Source of the DNA: JAVMKJ01 sp031732875
GTDB taxonomy: Bacteria; Pseudomonadota; Gammaproteobacteria; Competibacterales; Competibacteraceae
Assembly: GCA_031732875.1 (NCBI GenBank)
Contig: JAVMKL010000277.1
Span: 1 to 14,082, forward strand
Length of the DNA stretch: 14,082 nucleotides
Direction of reading: 5' to 3'
The first letter of the stretch is position 1, and every line of letters begins with the position of its first letter. The position numbers and the translations under genes are program-made. Below are positions 12,589 to 14,082 of this stretch, piece by piece. Below the pieces are notes generated by a model, which searched no databases, was not told the DNA's origin, and saw only the letters and a list, made by a program, of their open reading frames with translations.

Positions 12589-12626
12589 AAGCAGTATTGC
12601 GCGTCGGCTCCACTGCTTTGTTAAGA
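12589..12626 (-). other. 5' half of an attC-like site after the exported NTF2-like gene
   Basis: On the minus strand TCTTAAC (plus 12620-12626, R'' box, 6 of 7) is followed by AAAGCAGTGGAGCCGACG, a typical attC opening. AAGCAGT (12589-12595) and ACTGCTT (12612-12618) make a perfect 7-bp stem. A matching R' box is not found before the next gene, so the distal half seems lost. The site follows the stop of the exported NTF2-like gene by about 30 bases. Confidence 0.5.
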
Positions 12627-12655
12627 CTTTTTGATTTACCACGACACGATGGCTC

Positions 12656-13141
12656 TCATTGCACCCTGACCGGTTCGGGCATCGCTGAAGAATGGTGATG
12701 TTCGATCAGCCACTGACCGTTCAGGTATTCGTAAACATAGGAATATCGCGCTGACACTTTTTGGGCCTTACCCTTTTTGTCATGCAGCGTGAAGGTATAA
12801 AGACCAGTATCAGAAGCGATATTGCAACCGATCTTGATGATGCGGAAGTCAATTTTGCCCTGCGGTTTCTTTGCGAGGAAATGCACGAAGTAATCGCGGA
12901 TTTCCTCATGGTTGGTACGCGGTTTGTTCGATACCGTCGGCAACAGTACTGCGTCCGGCGCGTAGAGAGCCGTCACTTTATCCGGGTCCAAGGTTGCCAG
13001 CGAAGCGTTCCAACGGTCAAAGAGGGCAGCAATTTCCTGTGCACTCGTCTTCGTACAGGTCATGGTGTCCTCCGCTTGAATCGGTAACGTAGTCACTGCG
13101 GTAATGACGCCAATAAAGAGAATAGAGCAAAGCTTTTTCAT
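12656..13141 (-). CDS. Exported NTF2-like protein (SgcJ/EcaC or CaMKII-association-domain type)
   Basis: The 161-aa protein has a signal peptide (MKKLCSILFIGVITAVTTLP, probable cleavage after IQA near residue 23), so it should be periplasmic. The mature part is an NTF2-like domain: EIAALFDRWNASLATLDPDKV, LYAPDAVLLPT, HEEIRDYFVHFLAKKPQGKI, then DTGLYTFTLHDKKGK and VSARYSYVYEYLNGQWLIEHHHSS. This resembles proteins annotated as SgcJ/EcaC family oxidoreductases or calcium/calmodulin-dependent kinase II association domain proteins; neither enzymatic role is shown by the sequence. The start ATG 13141 follows GAGGAG with good spacing. It is the first gene after the group II intron-like block and ends about 30 bases before an attC-like half-site, so it may be the first cassette of the array. 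Confidence 0.88.
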   Translation of the reverse strand: MKKLCSILFIGVITAVTTLPIQAEDTMTCTKTSAQEIAALFDRWNASLATLDPDKVTALYAPDAVLLPTVSNKPRTNHEEIRDYFVHFLAKKPQGKIDFRIIKIGCNIASDTGLYTFTLHDKKGKAQKVSARYSYVYEYLNGQWLIEHHHSSAMPEPVRVQ

Positions 13142-13514
13142 GTGTGCTCCTCGGTGACTAAGAACATGTGAATGATATTTCGGTGATGCAAAGCCCTCTC
13201 GCCGTAGGGACGCCAGTCACCCGGCGCCCCCGGCACGGTCCCGGACGTGCGGTTTTCCCGCATCCGGTTCTTCGGTTGTACTCGCGTGCGCGTAGGCCCT
13301 TCGGTCTGGTGTTGTTGCCCGCAGTGAGGTTGGCTCATGTGGTTCCAGCCCGACACGTCCGGCACGAGTTTCCTTTGTGGGCTACGTACTTCCGTCAGGT
13401 CCTTCACCCTGTAGTGGGCTTTCCCCACCGCCGAGTACTATGCCCGATCAGACACTCCAAGGGTTTGTAGCGGCTTTCCGCCCACCCGGTGCGTGGTTCT
13501 CCGACAAAGATTTA

Positions 13515-13647
13515 GGCTCCAGCCTAGTTCTGTTGCAGGGTTTCCCCATCAGTGCCTCAATAGCTGCATACCTTCTCTTTGTCGTCCTCACGGGGTTGGA
13601 TTCCAGCGCAGTTCCGTGTCCGGGTTCCCCCTTCCGTGCCTCCATAG
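13515..13647. repeat. Two degenerate tandem repeats inside the intron-like block
   Basis: 13515-13563 and 13598-13647 are about 50 bases each, start 83 bases apart and share roughly 36 of 50 positions, including TCCAGC, AGTTC, GGGTT, CCCC and GTGCCTC.ATAG. Shorter related modules with the core GGGYTTYCCC lie at about 13416 and 13470, and possibly at 13689. On the transcribed (minus) strand each contains GGGGAAACCC-like self-pairing with a GAAA loop. Confidence 0.55.
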
Positions 13648-14008
13648 CAGTCTATCCGTCCCGTGCTGTCCCCACGGCGGGAACCTCTGGGGCTTCCCGA
13701 GTGCTCCGACCTTTCTCTTCCCACATGCCACGGCCTGAAGACTCCGGCGGACCTTCCATACCCTCGCCATCGCGGGTATCTCGCGTGTTGCCTTCGGTGT
13801 ACGTTAAAACCCTCGGCGTCCGCACCAAACTCATCTCGAAGCTGTACCGCACTTCAGGGCGCGCGTCGCCCCTGCGGCCTATGGGATTCTCTGTCTACGC
13901 TTCGCCCGTCTTGTTCGCCGCCCACAGGCGACTCCGCCACGGACCCAAGACTCGATACGGGTGGGTGGCTCGCCCTTGCCCGGCAGGGACTTGCACCCTG
14001 CAAGAAAT

Positions 14009-14025
14009 GCCGAGCTTTGCTCGGC
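14009..14025. repeat. 7-bp stem-loop between the two intron-like pieces
   Basis: GCCGAGC-TTT-GCTCGGC is a perfect stem with a 3-base loop. On the minus strand it is followed by ATTTCTT, a weak T-rich tail. It lies 6 bases beyond the 3' end of the right-edge intron. It could be a small terminator or part of the target into which an intron inserted. Confidence 0.4.
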
Positions 14026-14031
14026 GCGATA

Positions 14032-14082
14032 ATCGGGATAGGAGAAAGCCTCACAGCCTCCCCCTCCCACACCACCGGACGA
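14032..14082 (-). ncRNA. 3' end of a second group II intron (partial at right edge)
   Basis: Read on the minus strand from the edge, the sequence starts with the 3' end of a domain V (CGTCCGG). It continues with a domain VI hairpin, GGGGGAGGC pairing with GGCTTTCTCC (with G-T pairs), and ends CTATCCCGAT. The adenosine at 14039 is 8 bases from the presumed 3' splice site at 14032, the normal branch-point position. The rest of the intron, including any maturase, would lie beyond 14082. Confidence 0.55.

Larger units (their letters stand above)
13204..14030 (-). ncRNA. ORF-less group II intron-like RNA, probably degenerate
   Basis: Near the 3' side of the block (minus strand) lies a domain V-like hairpin at 13237-13270: GAACCGGATGCGG, a GAAAA loop, CCGCACGTCCGG with the usual two-base CG bulge, then GGACC. 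A domain VI-like hairpin with a CCCTAC end follows (13204-13231). Near the 5' side GCAGGGTGCAAGTCCCTGC (13983-14001) and GGGCGAGCC resemble domain I elements of bacterial group II introns. No reverse transcriptase/maturase frame exists in this block. The catalytic AGC of domain V reads AAC and its partner GUU reads GGA, so splicing activity is doubtful. No GUGYG 5' end is visible. Boundaries are approximate. Confidence 0.6.

Noticed and set aside
13416..13647. CRISPR array considered for the repeats near 13500
   Set aside because: The repeats are only about 70 percent identical, unevenly spaced and lack unique spacers of constant length; no cas genes are seen.
13983..14001. Possible tRNA T-arm (GGTGCAAGTCCC on the minus strand)
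   Set aside because: No anticodon arm, D arm or acceptor stem at the right distances; the sequence fits a group II intron domain I stem better.
13168..14075. Several short open frames on both strands in the right-end block
   Set aside because: None has a ribosome binding site or recognisable domain, and the block has intron-like RNA structure. Apparent protein repeats there come from the DNA repeats.

Overview
The window looks like a high-GC gammaproteobacterial chromosome. The adjacent rppH–ptsP pair is a typical gammaproteobacterial arrangement, and codon use is strongly GC-biased at third positions in the left 9.2 kb. I cannot fix the genus from sequence alone; a Competibacter-like or Chromatiales/Thiotrichales-like lineage is only a guess.

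Layout. (1) 1-272: the 3' end of an unidentified plus-strand gene, with an in-frame stop dividing two coding-like stretches. (2) 272-570: an intergenic stretch with two hairpins and A/T runs, probably the end of the ptsP transcript. (3) 571-3753, minus strand: rppH (RNA pyrophosphohydrolase, with an unusual basic C-terminal tail) followed by ptsP (nitrogen-PTS enzyme I). (4) 3754-3967: a divergent intergenic region with a short direct repeat and a GC-rich palindrome. (5) 3968-9178, plus strand: a very large periplasmic alpha-2-macroglobulin with an intact CLEQ thioester motif, followed by a 15-bp hairpin. (6) 9306-13141, minus strand: visibly less GC-biased DNA holding small, unrelated genes, several ending inside attC-like sites. 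In transcription order these are an exported NTF2-like protein, an unknown 78-aa protein, a DUF1272 zinc-cysteine protein, a second NTF2-like protein, an ADP-ribosylglycohydrolase, a small membrane protein interrupted by a 162-bp MITE, and a PaiB-family FMN-binding protein. I read this as an integron gene-cassette array without an integrase in the window (CALIN-like). (7) 13204-14082, minus strand: no gene, but group II intron-like RNA. There is an ORF-less, degenerate copy with a domain V-like hairpin, and the 3' end of another intron at the right edge.

How the parts work together. RppH and PtsP form a housekeeping operon (mRNA 5'-end decay and nitrogen-PTS signalling). The macroglobulin is a stand-alone periplasmic protease trap; its usual partner pbpC is not in the window. 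The cassette genes are accessory functions brought together by site-specific recombination rather than one pathway. The array also carries the marks of later decay: a MITE insertion, partial attC sites and broken introns.

Most novel items: the probable integrase-less cassette array, the in-frame MITE insertion into a cassette membrane gene with a clean 3-bp target duplication, and the ORF-less group II intron-like block with repeated GGGGAAACCC-type modules.
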